Notes: generated by a model not told the origin, from the sequence alone. DNA of 64,000 nucleotides from Yoonia sp. G8-12 (GCF_038443675.1 NZ_CP151762.1:3224001-3288000), one strand, 5' to 3'; shown: positions 25,524-35,295, numbered from the stretch's first letter. Program-made: numbers and translations.

Positions 25524-27824
25524 CTAGCGATCACCCTGCCCTTTTAGCGCAGCGGCAAGGGCCGACCCCAATGCCCCCTGATTGCTTGGCGCTGGTTTGG
25601 CGGCGACATTGGCGGGTTTCGGTTGGGCGGCAGCCTTTGGCTGTGTCGCCTCTGCCCCACCATCCTTGCGCATGCTCAGCCCGATCCGCTTGCGGGGTAT
25701 ATCAACCTCTGTCACGCGCACGCGGACGACATCACCGGCTTTTACAACTTCATGCGGGTCCTTAACAAAGCGGTCCGCCAACTGGCTGACATGCACCAGT
25801 CCGTCTTGATGGACACCGATATCAACGAAGGCACCGAAGGCCGCAACATTCGTCACAGTCCCTTCAAGCGACATCCCCGCCTTAAGGTCAGCCATACTGT
25901 CGATGCCTTCAGCAAAAGTAGCCGTCTTAAAGGCAGGGCGCGGATCACGACCGGGTTTTTCCAACTCTGCCAGAATATCGCGCACGGTGGGCAAACCAAA
26001 ACTATCGTCCACGAACTGCGCTGCATCCAGACCCGCAAGCGCGCCGCTGTCGCCCATGATCGCGCGCACATCGCGCCCGCAAGCCTGCACAATCTTGCGT
26101 GCAACACCGTAGGCTTCAGGATGCACAGATGACGCATCCAGCGGCTCTTTTCCGTCAGCGATACGCAAGAACCCTGCACATTGCTCAAACGCTTTGGGAC
26201 CCAAACCTGCCACTTTCAACAACGCTTTGCGCGTGGCAAAGGGGCCGTGAATATCGCGGTGCGTGACGATGGATTGCGCCAGTGACGCGCTCAAACCCGC
26301 GATGTGCGACAACAGCGGGGCTGAGGCCATGTTCAGATCGACACCCACCGCGTTCACCGCATCCTCGACCACGCCAGCAAGTGATTGCGCCAAACGGCGT
26401 TGATCAACATCGTGCTGGTACTGACCGACACCAATAGCCTGCGGTTCGATCTTGACCAGTTCCGCGAGCGGATCCTGCAAGCGACGCGCGATGGACACTG
26501 CGCCGCGAATGGACACGTCGATATCGGGGAATTCCAGTGACGCCAACTCGGACGCGGAATAGACTGAAGCACCGGCCTCTGACACGATCACTGGCGTCGG
26601 GCGGGCCACACCTGCGGGCAAGCGTTTTAGGACATCCGCGACCAACCGTTCGGATTCGCGGCTGGCGGTGCCATTGCCGATGGCGATCAGGGCGACACCA
26701 TGTTTGGCGATCAGATGCAGCAAGGTTTCTTCCGCACCGCGCAAATCATTTCGCGGCTGGAAAGGATAGATCGTCGCAGTATCCAGCAGCTTGCCGGTTT
26801 CATCCACAACAGCGATCTTGCACCCGGTGCGGATACCGGGATCAAGGCCCAGCGTCGCGCGCGCACCTGCGGGGGCAGCCAGCAGCAGATCACGCAGGTT
26901 GCGGGCAAAGACGTCAATTGCGGTGGCATGGGCGCGACGGCGCAGGTCGGTCAGCAGATCCATAAACATGGTGCCGCTTAACTTGACGCGCCATGTCCAG
27001 CCCGCGACGTCCTGCAACCACAGATCACCGGGCGCTTGGCCCGATATCCCGATCTCGGCGGCGACAATGCCGATCATGCGCGGAACACCCGTATCAGGGT
27101 CGGGTGCTATATCGACGGTTACGATCTCTTCTTTCGCGGCACGCAGGATGGCAAGTGCGCGGTGCGACGGAATTGTCGCCCATTTCTCAATATGGGCAAA
27201 GTAGTCCGAGAACTTCGCGCCCGCCTCTTCCTTACCCTTGTTCACGCGGGCCATGATCAGAGCCTCTTGTTGCATCACGTCGCGCAGCCGCCCCAGCAGA
27301 GTCGCGTTCTCGCCCAGCTCTTCCACCAGGATATCGCGGGCGCCCGCCAAGGCGTCTTTCGTCGTAGTGACGGCCTCGCCCAGATATCCTTGTGCCAAAC
27401 CGTGGGGATCAGCGGCGCGGTTAGCCATGATCGCACGCAACAACGGCTCTAGCCCGTTCTCGCGGGCGATCATCGCCTTTGTGCGGCGCTTGGGCTTGAA
27501 CGGCAGATAAAGATCCTCAAGCACCGCTTTGGTATCCGCACCCGCAATAGCGCGGGCAAGCGCATCAGTTAGTTTTCCCTGCTCGGTAATTTCACCCAGA
27601 ATGCTGGCACGCCGCTTTTCCAGATCGCGCAGATAATCCAGCCGTTCGGCCAGCCTGCGCAGCTGCGTGTCATCCAAACCGCCGGTCACCTCTTTGCGGT
27701 AGCGAGCGACAAATGGCACGGTATCGCCGCCATCCAACAGGGCGACCGTCGCGGTAACCTGTTCAGGGCGCGCCCCGATATCAGTGGCGATATTGCGGGC
27801 AATGCGATCTGCGACGGCGTTCAT
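25524..27824 (-). CDS. tex: Tex transcription accessory / RNA-binding protein
   Basis: 766 residues, full length for Tex. Domains in order: N-terminal helical region with VPFVARYRKEVTGGLDD (residues ~32-50), a YqgF/RuvC-like domain (TLGLDPGIRTGCKIAVVDE, ~320-340), a helix-hairpin-helix block (LLKVAGLGPKAFEQCAGFLR, ~535-555) and a C-terminal S1 RNA-binding domain (GTVTNVAAFGAFVDIGVHQDGLVH, ~650-720). The Ala/Lys/Pro tail is low complexity. Tex binds nucleic acid and interacts with RNA polymerase. It is monocistronic here. Confidence 0.95.
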   Translation of the reverse strand: MNAVADRIARNIATDIGARPEQVTATVALLDGGDTVPFVARYRKEVTGGLDDTQLRRLAERLDYLRDLEKRRASILGEITEQGKLTDALARAIAGADTKAVLEDLYLPFKPKRRTKAMIARENGLEPLLRAIMANRAADPHGLAQGYLGEAVTTTKDALAGARDILVEELGENATLLGRLRDVMQQEALIMARVNKGKEEAGAKFSDYFAHIEKWATIPSHRALAILRAAKEEIVTVDIAPDPDTGVPRMIGIVAAEIGISGQAPGDLWLQDVAGWTWRVKLSGTMFMDLLTDLRRRAHATAIDVFARNLRDLLLAAPAGARATLGLDPGIRTGCKIAVVDETGKLLDTATIYPFQPRNDLRGAEETLLHLIAKHGVALIAIGNGTASRESERLVADVLKRLPAGVARPTPVIVSEAGASVYSASELASLEFPDIDVSIRGAVSIARRLQDPLAELVKIEPQAIGVGQYQHDVDQRRLAQSLAGVVEDAVNAVGVDLNMASAPLLSHIAGLSASLAQSIVTHRDIHGPFATRKALLKVAGLGPKAFEQCAGFLRIADGKEPLDASSVHPEAYGVARKIVQACGRDVRAIMGDSGALAGLDAAQFVDDSFGLPTVRDILAELEKPGRDPRPAFKTATFAEGIDSMADLKAGMSLEGTVTNVAAFGAFVDIGVHQDGLVHVSQLADRFVKDPHEVVKAGDVVRVRVTEVDIPRKRIGLSMRKDGGAEATQPKAAAQPKPANVAAKPAPSNQGALGSALAAALKGQGDR

Positions 27825-28713
27825 GGCGGGCTTCCCTTATATGGTCGGATGGTTGTGATAGCGCCGCAAGTCAGTGCCGCCAAGTGGTAGGTTGGTTCGG
27901 GCCAATCAGGAAGCCCAAGGTATCAAGACGCCATTTGTACTTATCACAACAGGTGTCACGCCTGCATCAGGCGTTCACATCGCAGTACATCATCACACAG
28001 GTTGAAACGCTAAGACCTGTCTTCCAACCAGTGGCAGAGGGATACCCGCGCTGGGCAAGGTCTCCAAACTGCGGTCCTGTGGACCGTTACAAAATGCAGT
28101 TTGCGCTTTGAGGGGGGGGGGGGTGGGTTCATTCTTTGAAAAGCGTTAAAAACCTGACCGGCGGGGGAGGTTTTTTTCTTGAAAGCCATAATTCGGACAG
28201 GGGGTCAGACCAAGGCAGAAATATGGATTCTATTAAACTAATTATGGACTTAGGAGATAGCTGTCCCTAGTGCCGTGGGTCTAGAATGCCCTATTTGCGA
28301 AGAGTAATTGCAAGGTGCAGCTTCCTAAGTTGCAACGTGGTCGAGCCTGAGGAGATACTCTAGACATTCGAGTGTCTCCGGGACAATCACCTAATTCAGA
28401 ATTACCGAAATGACGCGCTGAGCCTGCCAGTCACTATGAAACGGTTGAGGTAACTGAATCACAGTCCGTTCTGGGCCTTGGATTGTCGCCCACCCAAGAT
28501 CGCCACAACAGGCCGTCGCAAATTGCGCTGGGCGCCAAAGTCCGGCTTGAACCGGATGAATATCTGGTCGAATTGGGCGAAATGCAGACATTTTCTGCGT
28601 TTTGCATAAAAGTCTGCCGAGCAGGACGAAGCCGCTATTCGATAGAAAAATCTTGAGGTCGCAGATACGAGGCGTCGCGCCCCAAGCGCGGTCAAGCGCC
28701 TATCGAACGAGCG
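27825..28713. other. 889-bp gene-poor spacer with G12 tract and orphan terminator
   Basis: The spacer contains a run of 12 G at 28112-28123 and a plus-strand terminator at 28148-28177. A 75-codon plus-strand frame (27884-28111) ends just before the G run, but it has no clear start site or known motif. From 28180 to 28713 I see nothing recognisable. Confidence 0.4.
28148..28177 (+). terminator. orphan terminator-like hairpin
   Basis: AAAAACCT (28148-28155) pairs with AGGTTTTT (28168-28175) around a C/G-rich 12-base loop and a T-run follows. No recognised plus-strand gene precedes it within 2 kb, so the transcript it would end is unknown. Confidence 0.6.
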
Positions 28714-28989
28714 ATGACCCCGAAAAATGCTAAGCAGAATGCATTGGCGGAAGTCCGTAAGCTGAACGAAAGAAACGGTAAGTCTTATGAGTTAGACCAC
28801 GTGATACCAATTCGGTCGAAGATCAAGCGTGGGTCGGACGACTGGGTACTTATCTGTGGGCTGGATGTGCCACAGAATTGGAAAATTCTTCCGAAGGAAG
28901 CCAATCGCAGCAAATGGATGCGATTTAGCAAGGCAGATGCGCGGGCTGAAGAGGAGCGTTTGATCAAGAGACTGAGCGGCGCAGGATAG
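28714..28989 (+). CDS. small HNH-endonuclease-like protein
   Basis: 91 residues. YELDHVIPIRSK carries the first His of an HNH motif, and ICGLDVPQNWKILPKEANRSK matches the second half of phage-type HNH domains (GLHVPxN...N..K in relatives). The third position is Asn rather than His. The N-terminus is short and basic. It stands alone between long spacers without phage genes, so it may be a leftover of a mobile element. No clear ribosome site precedes the ATG. Confidence 0.55.
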   Translation: MTPKNAKQNALAEVRKLNERNGKSYELDHVIPIRSKIKRGSDDWVLICGLDVPQNWKILPKEANRSKWMRFSKADARAEEERLIKRLSGAG

Positions 28990-29341
28990 CGTAGGACATT
29001 AGCCTGCCAATGGCAGGTCTAGGCTGAAAGCGACAACCAACACGAAGGGCGGAAAGCGGAAGTTCGCTGCAGGTGCAAACACGCAATGTCGATAAATTGA
29101 AAGCCGACACACAAATGACCTTCATCGTTCACTTTTCCCTGCGCCGCCGCAAGTCAGCTCCAAGCCCAATGTGCCTGAAGCTGCGATAGGCCTGAAAGGC
29201 AGTTTTGCCACCTTTTAGACTTGCCGTCCGACGTGGAGAAAAGTGCAGTTCCGCTTCATCATATTGTTCACATCTGGGACATGGATAAGCCCAATGCCGT
29301 CAAGTGATCGGGCCAGCGCATCGCCACGGCACGCTTGTGGA
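28990..29341. other. 352-bp spacer with degenerate intergenic repeat
   Basis: No gene is visible. The part around 29045-29210 (GCGGAAGTTCGCTGCAG, AAGCCCAATGTGCC, AAAGGCAG) resembles the low-complexity repeats seen in other spacers of this window. Confidence 0.4.
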
Positions 29342-30400
29342 TCAGTTCTTCATGTCTCTCAATGAGCCGCGCACGATAAGGTCTGATGGAACTCTTATGA
29401 TCTGTGCAGGACTATCGGATTGATCAAGATGAGCCAGCATTAATGTACCAGCTTCCTTGCCTATTTCGCCAAGCCGCATGCGCACTGTTGTCAGGGGCGG
29501 ATCTATCATGTCAACCAAGGGTATATCGTTATAGCCACTGATCGAGATATCAGCGGGAATACGAAGACCTGCAGCCTGACAAAACCGGATTGCCCCAACA
29601 GCGACAAGATCATTGACGCAGATTATCAATTCGGGCGGCTGGGGTGTTTTAGCCAAAAGCAAGCTGGCGGCCCGCTCTCCTTCTTCGGTGGTCATTTCAT
29701 CGACGAATGTGATCCGATGATCCGGCAAAGGTATCCCGGCGACCTGCAATGTGGTTTGGATTGCGTCCCAACGTTCACGGGCCGTCGATATATTTTGGGG
29801 AGCAAGGATGACGGCGATGTCCCTGTACCCTGATGCAATCACATTCTGAACAAGCTTTTGCATGCCGCCAAAACAATCGTTGACGACGGCTGAAGTTTGG
29901 CCGGATTCCGTTTGCCTGAGCACAGAAATCAAAGGTATGCTCATGTCTTGGCATCGGGCAACGATCGGGTCTTCGGTACGGGTCGTCGCCAGAAAAATGC
30001 CGTCGACTAGATGCGATGCCATACGGTCCACGATATCTAATTCTGCATCAATATTGTAACCGGTGTTTGCCACCAGCACTGAATAGCCCGCTGGCGATAA
30101 AATCGATTCAATCCCGCTCAGGATCGGAGGATAAACCGGATCGCTCATGTCATGCACGATCAGGCCGATGGTCAGCGTCGAATTCGTGCGCAAACTGGCC
30201 GCGACAACGTTGGATCTATAACCAAGCTCCCGAGCAACTTCTCTAACCCGCTGTGCAACAGCTTCGGAAATTCGACCACTGGACCCGGGGCGCATGACGC
30301 GTGACACGGTCGAATAATGGACCCCCGAAGCGGCGGCAACGTCCTTGAGTTTGACCCGAGTGTTCCTTTTTGTCGACTTGCTGGTCATAAATATACCCAT
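29342..30400 (-). CDS. LacI-family transcriptional regulator
   Basis: 352 residues; ATG 30388 (MTSKSTKRN) is an alternative start. The LacI HTH is VKLKDVAAASGVHYSTVSRVM at residues ~17-37, with the hinge helix AQRVREVARELGYRSNVVAASLR. The periplasmic-binding-like sensor follows (TIGLIVHDMSDPVYPPILSG, LIICVNDLVAVGAIRF, ISISGYNDIPLVDMIDPPLTT). It is the last gene of the TRAP transporter operon, 39 bp after dctM, and probably represses it through the palindrome upstream of dctP. The effector is likely the transported acid or a derivative. Confidence 0.92.
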   Translation of the reverse strand: MGIFMTSKSTKRNTRVKLKDVAAASGVHYSTVSRVMRPGSSGRISEAVAQRVREVARELGYRSNVVAASLRTNSTLTIGLIVHDMSDPVYPPILSGIESILSPAGYSVLVANTGYNIDAELDIVDRMASHLVDGIFLATTRTEDPIVARCQDMSIPLISVLRQTESGQTSAVVNDCFGGMQKLVQNVIASGYRDIAVILAPQNISTARERWDAIQTTLQVAGIPLPDHRITFVDEMTTEEGERAASLLLAKTPQPPELIICVNDLVAVGAIRFCQAAGLRIPADISISGYNDIPLVDMIDPPLTTVRMRLGEIGKEAGTLMLAHLDQSDSPAQIIRVPSDLIVRGSLRDMKN

Positions 30401-30439
30401 CGCGCGCGGCGTTTCAGATCAACCGGTGCCGCGCCACGG

Positions 30440-31786
30440 TCACATCCATTGATTGATGTAAACCAGATGTGGCCACGTGGTCAGCAAGGCAAGTACGAAA
30501 AGCATCATTAGCGCAAAAGGCATTGCCCCGATGAACACATCACCCAGCGTGATTCGTTGATCATCCAGAGAGCCCTTGATGACGAAGCAGGCAATACCCA
30601 AGGGAGGCGTCAGCAACCCAACCTCCACCGCGATAACCGTGATTATGCCGAACCAGATTGGGTCAACACCGAACCCCAGCATGATCGGCAGGAACAGTGG
30701 CACCATGATCAATATGATCGATATTGAGTCGATAATTGTACCTAGTATCAGCACCACTACGATATAGATCAGCAAGACTAGCAGGAACTGATCCGTGGCC
30801 GTCCGCACCAATGCGCCAATTTCCGTCGGGACCCCTGCCATAGCAAGGGAACGGCTGTACATGGTCGCGGCAATGATAAGAAAGCAGATGGCGGCCGTGA
30901 TGTGTCCTGTTTCCAATAGGACTTTCCAGAATGCTTTCCAATCCATTTTGCGGCGAACAACAGCGAGGATCAGGGCGCACATCGCGCCGATTGCACCGGC
31001 CTCGGTAGGCGTGAAAATCCCGCCATAGATGCCACCCAGAACGATCGTAACCAAACCTGCCAAAGGCAAAAATTTTATCAGAATCTGACTGAGCGAATGC
31101 TCATCTTTCGGGTTACTTTTTGCGATCGCATCGGGATCAGAAAACCGACCCGTTTTATCATAGACGAAACCCGGCGTAAAATAGGCCATGAACACGATGC
31201 CAAGGCAGTAGATTACAGACAGCAGGATACCGGGGCCGATCCCGGCGAAAAACATCATGCCGATCGACTGTTCGGTCAGGATCGCATAGACGATAAGAAG
31301 GATACTTGGCGGGATCAGCATGCCCAGCACCGAACTGCCTGCCACGGTCCCAACAGCAAACCGGGCGCTATATCCTAAGCGTAGCATTTCTGGCACCGCG
31401 ACGCGCGTGAAGACGGCCGCTGACGCGATCGACACGCCTGTCACAGCGGCGAATACAGCGTTGGAGCTTACGGTGGCGATGCCCAGACCGCCCCGGATCG
31501 GGCGCAGAAAATAATCGCCCACATCATAGGCGTCTCTTCCGACGTCCGATGCGCTCATGATCAGCCCCATGAGAACGAAAAGCGGAATGACGGCGAAAGT
31601 TTGATCCGCAATCCCGTCGGAGGCGGCGAGTGTCAAAAGCTTCATCGCGAGGGTCAGACTGCCTGTTTGAATCACGACTGAGACAAAGGACACAAGGCTG
31701 AGCGCGATACCCACATGCATTCCAGAATAGATCAGGAAAATGATCATTCCTACCGAGATCAGACCGATTTCGAGCCCTGTCATCAC
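30440..31786 (-). CDS. dctM: TRAP transporter large permease (DctM family)
   Basis: 448 residues with about 12 hydrophobic segments, the standard size of DctM. It starts MMTGLEIGLISVGMIIFLIYSG and has the family motifs FVLMGLIMSASDVGRD, FAAVTGVSIASAAVFTRVAVPEM and LIPPSILLIVYAI. DctM is the channel part of Na+-driven TRAP transporters for organic acids. Order in the operon is substrate-binding protein, small permease, large permease, regulator. Confidence 0.93.
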   Translation of the reverse strand: MMTGLEIGLISVGMIIFLIYSGMHVGIALSLVSFVSVVIQTGSLTLAMKLLTLAASDGIADQTFAVIPLFVLMGLIMSASDVGRDAYDVGDYFLRPIRGGLGIATVSSNAVFAAVTGVSIASAAVFTRVAVPEMLRLGYSARFAVGTVAGSSVLGMLIPPSILLIVYAILTEQSIGMMFFAGIGPGILLSVIYCLGIVFMAYFTPGFVYDKTGRFSDPDAIAKSNPKDEHSLSQILIKFLPLAGLVTIVLGGIYGGIFTPTEAGAIGAMCALILAVVRRKMDWKAFWKVLLETGHITAAICFLIIAATMYSRSLAMAGVPTEIGALVRTATDQFLLVLLIYIVVVLILGTIIDSISIILIMVPLFLPIMLGFGVDPIWFGIITVIAVEVGLLTPPLGIACFVIKGSLDDQRITLGDVFIGAMPFALMMLFVLALLTTWPHLVYINQWM

Positions 31787-31847
31787 GCATCTCCACAGAT
31801 ATTGGTTCGTTGCAAGTCAACACGGGGTGGGCCCCCGTTGCCGTTCG

Positions 31848-32417
31848 TCAGCGAAGAGCCGACAGGTTTCGGTAGGCCAAAATCATAAACTGAATGGCTC
31901 CGGCGGCAGCACCTACCAGAATAATCGCCTCCAAGGGCCAGGTCGGCGCGGTGAAAATGCCGACATTTCCCTTGTAGTATCCTCGGCTCCAAGCATGGAT
32001 TAATCTCGAGATCTGTCCATATGCAATGATGCTCAGAACAAGCGTCCCCGTCAGGTTGAATACCATTCGAAGCACCAATGCAGTGCCCTTCGCACGGATT
32101 CTGGTCAAAAATAGCAATAGGGTGTCAGACCGTGTCAGACCCTTGACCCGAATAGTGTGAGCCAACTGAAGATAGACGATCGCCACGATGCCCATTTCCG
32201 TCAGTTCCAAGGTTCCAGAAAGTGGTGAGTTCCACAGCCAGCGGCCAAAAACATCAATATTTACGATGACCATCATACCAAGAACGATCAACGCTCCGAG
32301 GGCGTCCATGCCTACCACAAGCGGCGTAAACCCCGGTGTGGACGACGTGTCCGAAGAGGGGCTCCCCCTTCGGACTTCATTTCGGACGGCTCGCTCACTG
32401 GTCCCACTGACGCGCAA
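31848..32417 (-). CDS. dctQ: TRAP transporter small permease (DctQ family)
   Basis: 189 residues with four membrane helices: GALIVLGMMVIVNIDVFGRW, TEMGIVAIVYLQLAHTI, VLRMVFNLTGTLVLSIIAYG and EAIILVGAAAGAIQFMILAY. The WNSPLSGTLELTEMG loop is typical of DctQ. The first 23 bases overlap the end of the dctP gene. The polar first ~30 residues may be partly untranslated if a later start is used. Confidence 0.9.
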   Translation of the reverse strand: MRVSGTSERAVRNEVRRGSPSSDTSSTPGFTPLVVGMDALGALIVLGMMVIVNIDVFGRWLWNSPLSGTLELTEMGIVAIVYLQLAHTIRVKGLTRSDTLLLFLTRIRAKGTALVLRMVFNLTGTLVLSIIAYGQISRLIHAWSRGYYKGNVGIFTAPTWPLEAIILVGAAAGAIQFMILAYRNLSALR

Positions 32418-33492
32418 TGGGCTGATCGGCGTCGCGCATGGCCTGCATGTAATCCGTCAGGATATCCTGGGCAGGCACACCGCTCGCTTCAAGGCTGGCA
32501 ACCCACTCTTGCGCCAGATTGGGAAGCGTTTCCGCCCACTCCGCTCGCTCTTGCGGATCGATCTCGACCACGCTGCCACCATTCGCGATAAAGATATCAA
32601 GCGCCTGGCTGCCAAGTTCGGCCGCGAAATTGCCGATATCGACGCCGTACTGTTTGGCCGCTTCCGTCATGGCCTCTTTCACTTCATCGGGGAAGCGATC
32701 CCAGGCTTGTTGGTTCACATTGATCACATAGGAGTTCACGCCACCCAGATTGGCGTTGAAATAGTTTCCGCAGACTTCATAAAACTTGAGGGAAACCACT
32801 GACTCGCCCCAAACCAGCATAGCGTCGACCACACCTGTTTCGACCAACTGGTAGAAGTTTCCGAGGCTTCCGGTGACACCTGTCGCACCGACCGGTTCAA
32901 TCCAGCGCAGATTGGGCCCAGCGCCAGCAACCTTCAGACCATCGATGTCACTCACTGAATTGATCGGCTCACTCGAGCACAGAATATAGTTGTCCGGAAT
33001 GCCGCTAGCTGACAGCGTGACCTGATTTAGATCGGTCCATGTGTCGCGAAATGCTGGATACTTGTCGACAAGGCCGTCAACCACTTCGTGAATCAAAACC
33101 AGATCGGTCGTTGTGAAAGGCGTCACGTAACCGATTTGATAAACTGGAAGTTTGTCGGCATGAAACCCTGTCGGTATGACCCCCATATCAGCAAGGCCAG
33201 CCTCAATCGCCTCAAGCTCACCAGCGGGTTTCGCCAGTGTCCCCGAGAACGCTTCGCGCCAATTGATCGTGTAGTTGCCAGTTTCGGCGAGGCGCGCATC
33301 GACACCGGGCATAAAGCTTTCCTGAAGAATTCTAACCGCGGCAACCGCAGGCGAGAAGCCCGACACGATGCTGACATCAATCTCTTCCTGCGCATAGACG
33401 GGCGATGCGAAACCGATCCCAGCTGCCAAGACGGCTACAGCCGCGCCTCTCATAGCTTTGTTCGATGTTTTCATATCCATAGTAAATTTCAT
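32395..33492 (-). CDS. dctP: TRAP transporter substrate-binding protein (DctP family)
   Basis: 365 residues from the ATG at 33492, with GGGAGGAT just upstream; ATG 33495 is adjacent. The signal peptide is NKAMRGAAVAVLAAGIG with cleavage near SPVYAQ. The mature part matches DctP-like receptors: GTLAKPAGELEAIEAGLADMG, then GLKVAGAGPNLRWIEPVGATG and VDAMLVWGESVVSLKFYEV. It catches an unknown organic acid in the periplasm. A 16-bp palindrome that is a likely LacI operator lies 18 bp upstream. Confidence 0.92.
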   Translation of the reverse strand: MKFTMDMKTSNKAMRGAAVAVLAAGIGFASPVYAQEEIDVSIVSGFSPAVAAVRILQESFMPGVDARLAETGNYTINWREAFSGTLAKPAGELEAIEAGLADMGVIPTGFHADKLPVYQIGYVTPFTTTDLVLIHEVVDGLVDKYPAFRDTWTDLNQVTLSASGIPDNYILCSSEPINSVSDIDGLKVAGAGPNLRWIEPVGATGVTGSLGNFYQLVETGVVDAMLVWGESVVSLKFYEVCGNYFNANLGGVNSYVINVNQQAWDRFPDEVKEAMTEAAKQYGVDIGNFAAELGSQALDIFIANGGSVVEIDPQERAEWAETLPNLAQEWVASLEASGVPAQDILTDYMQAMRDADQPIARQWDQ

Positions 33493-33509
33493 CATATCCT
33501 CCCTGATAT

Positions 33510-33525
33510 TAAGATCCGTATCTTA
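33510..33525. promoter_or_regulatory. candidate LacI-type operator before dctP
   Basis: TAAGATCCGTATCTTA is a 16-bp palindrome with 6-bp perfect arms and a central CG, the form bound by LacI/PurR-type dimers. It lies between the OsmC stop and the dctP ribosome site, so binding there would block transcription or early elongation. Confidence 0.6.
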
Positions 33526-33547
33526 CGCATTCGGCGGGTCTACCGCG

Positions 33548-34027
33548 TCACACGCTCCTCCCGTTCACTGTCAATTTATGAACGATTTCATTGGCTTGGC
33601 CTAGGGTTTGCTCAACGAAGCAACCACGACGCGCAGCACTTATCAGCTCTGTCACCTTCTCGGAATCAGCCTCTGACTTAACGTCAATATCAATCTCAAA
33701 GCCTACGGGGCGCCCTTGATACGGGCCCACTGGATCGCGAATTGCCTCCCATTTTGCGCGGCAGACTACGTTGACGTCGTCGATTGGAATTTTTAGACGC
33801 TTTGCGAAAACTCGGACCTGGGTCATCAAGCACCCCACCAGACCAGTCAGAAAAAATTCCAACGGAGTTGGTGCGGTGTCCTCGCCACCTTGAAATTTAC
33901 CCTCGTCCGTGGCCAGCATCCGAGTGACCTGGAAAGGCTCAAGCGCACTCAACGTAACTTCATTTCGAAGCTTGCCGACGCAGACGCCTTCGGCCGTGAA
34001 ATGAACGTTAAAAAGGCGGTCTGACAT
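33548..34027 (-). CDS. OsmC-family peroxide-reducing protein
   Basis: 159 residues from ATG 34027 (MSDRLFNVHF), with GGAGAC upstream; the longer frame is less likely. The OsmC pair of redox cysteines is visible: TGLVGCLMTQV (peroxidatic) and ARRGCFVEQT. The core GGEDTAPTPLEFFLTGLVG is typical. OsmC/Ohr proteins reduce organic hydroperoxides. The gene is upstream of dctP on the same strand with a 55-bp gap, but the operator between them suggests separate control. Confidence 0.88.
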   Translation of the reverse strand: MSDRLFNVHFTAEGVCVGKLRNEVTLSALEPFQVTRMLATDEGKFQGGEDTAPTPLEFFLTGLVGCLMTQVRVFAKRLKIPIDDVNVVCRAKWEAIRDPVGPYQGRPVGFEIDIDVKSEADSEKVTELISAARRGCFVEQTLGQANEIVHKLTVNGRSV

Positions 34028-34692
34028 GTTGTCTCCAAATTTCAGCATCTGTGCAATCGTTTGCACAAACTCACATTTTGTAGCACTTCGCTTCAATCGC
34101 TCAAATATCCATAATGATGATTTCAATAACCATTATGGATATCCTGAATGCTGGAGGCGATTTCTCGCTGCAGTGCTTTTTACTGCATCTATAGCCGATC
34201 TGAAGTAGCCATCGGTAATGCAACAACCAAAGTTCGCTTCGTCAGAATTCCATGAACGCACCCACCGGAAATTTTGCACTTGCAGCGAAAGTCCGTTACG
34301 GCGGGCCGCGATGCAGCATTCGGGAAGCTTGTTGGAAGGCAGCTTTGGGCCGTCTTTGAAGCCATTTAGCGCCACGCGACCCCGAATGCTGCGATGCCTC
34401 CTAGGTCCGCAAGGAGCCCACAATGACCGATGCTGCGGGATGGGCGAATGGCCGGTTTCAGAGCTCCTGGCGATCGCGCCCCAATGCAACGGCAGAACTG
34501 TTCAACTCGGCCGGGTTGGGATGGAAAACTCTGTGTTAACGATATTCAACAACAAATTCAGCGACCCGTCCCAGGCCTTTCAGTCAAACTCGAAGCGTAG
34601 AAACGGCACTCTTGCACGAAGCTGCGCGGCGATACCCCTTCGAATTTCAAAGATTGGCACCCAACTAAAATTCTGTCGGGCACCCTCATTTC
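34028..34692. other. 665-bp spacer with degenerate intergenic repeat
   Basis: No gene is convincing. An inverted pattern ATTATGGATAT/ATCCATAAT lies at about 34108-34143 in front of the OsmC gene and may be a regulatory dyad. The segment 34280-34460 contains GGGCCGCGATGCAGCATT and its near-inverse AATGCTGCGATG, a repeat type also found near 41.3 kb. Confidence 0.4.
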
Positions 34693-35295
34693 TTAGGCCG
34701 ATTGCATTTTCAGCGCTTGCCCGTCGTGCTTGCCGGACGCTGCGGCCTCTGCCAGCACGGCGGCCACGTCGGCGCGGCTGGCCTTTGCGGACGGATCGAC
34801 CTTATCCCCAAGAATGACATCGTCACTGCGACCGTCATCGGTCAGCGAGACGGGCCGCAGGATGGCATAGGTCAGGCCGGACGCCATGAGGTGTTCGTCG
34901 GCGTCATGTTTTGCCTTGAGGTAATGCGCCAGGTCGCCCGACGGGTCGGATTGATCCGCGCCAATGGAACTAAGCATCACGAAGCGATCGACGCCCGCGT
35001 CGTTCGCCAGATCGATCAGCCGCATCGCGCCATTGCGATCCACCTTGTCGGTCATCTCTGGCCCGGTTGATCCACCGGACCCTGCGGCAAAGATCACCAC
35101 GTCGGCTCCGTCGCAAACGCCCGGTTGCAGGTCGGTCAGATCGCCGTGCCGCAGGTCGGTGCCTCCGGGCAGGGTTGATGTATCAGAGCTTTCGCGGACA
35201 AGTGCAGTCACGTTGTGGCCTTGATCCAGCAAGTTCTGAGTCAGTAGCAGGCCGGTCTTGCCGGTGGCACCGGCAATCAGGATATTCATGGGCAT
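34693..35295 (-). CDS. NAD(P)-binding atypical SDR protein
   Basis: 200 residues. The Rossmann start is ILIAGATGKTGLLLTQNLLDQG, followed by DLRHGDLTDLQP and DVVIFAAGSGGSTGPE, then RFVMLSSIGADQ and LTYAILRPVSLTDD. This is the YwnB/NmrA-like short form of atypical SDRs that bind NAD(P)H and are induced by redox stress. It is the last gene of the operon controlled by the LysR regulator at 38.5 kb, 15 bp after the GST gene. Confidence 0.88.
   Translation of the reverse strand: MPMNILIAGATGKTGLLLTQNLLDQGHNVTALVRESSDTSTLPGGTDLRHGDLTDLQPGVCDGADVVIFAAGSGGSTGPEMTDKVDRNGAMRLIDLANDAGVDRFVMLSSIGADQSDPSGDLAHYLKAKHDADEHLMASGLTYAILRPVSLTDDGRSDDVILGDKVDPSAKASRADVAAVLAEAAASGKHDGQALKMQSA

Noticed and set aside
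27884..28111. 75-codon plus-strand frame before the G12 tract
   Set aside because: No start signal and no family; the terminator downstream is the only support, so I did not call a gene.
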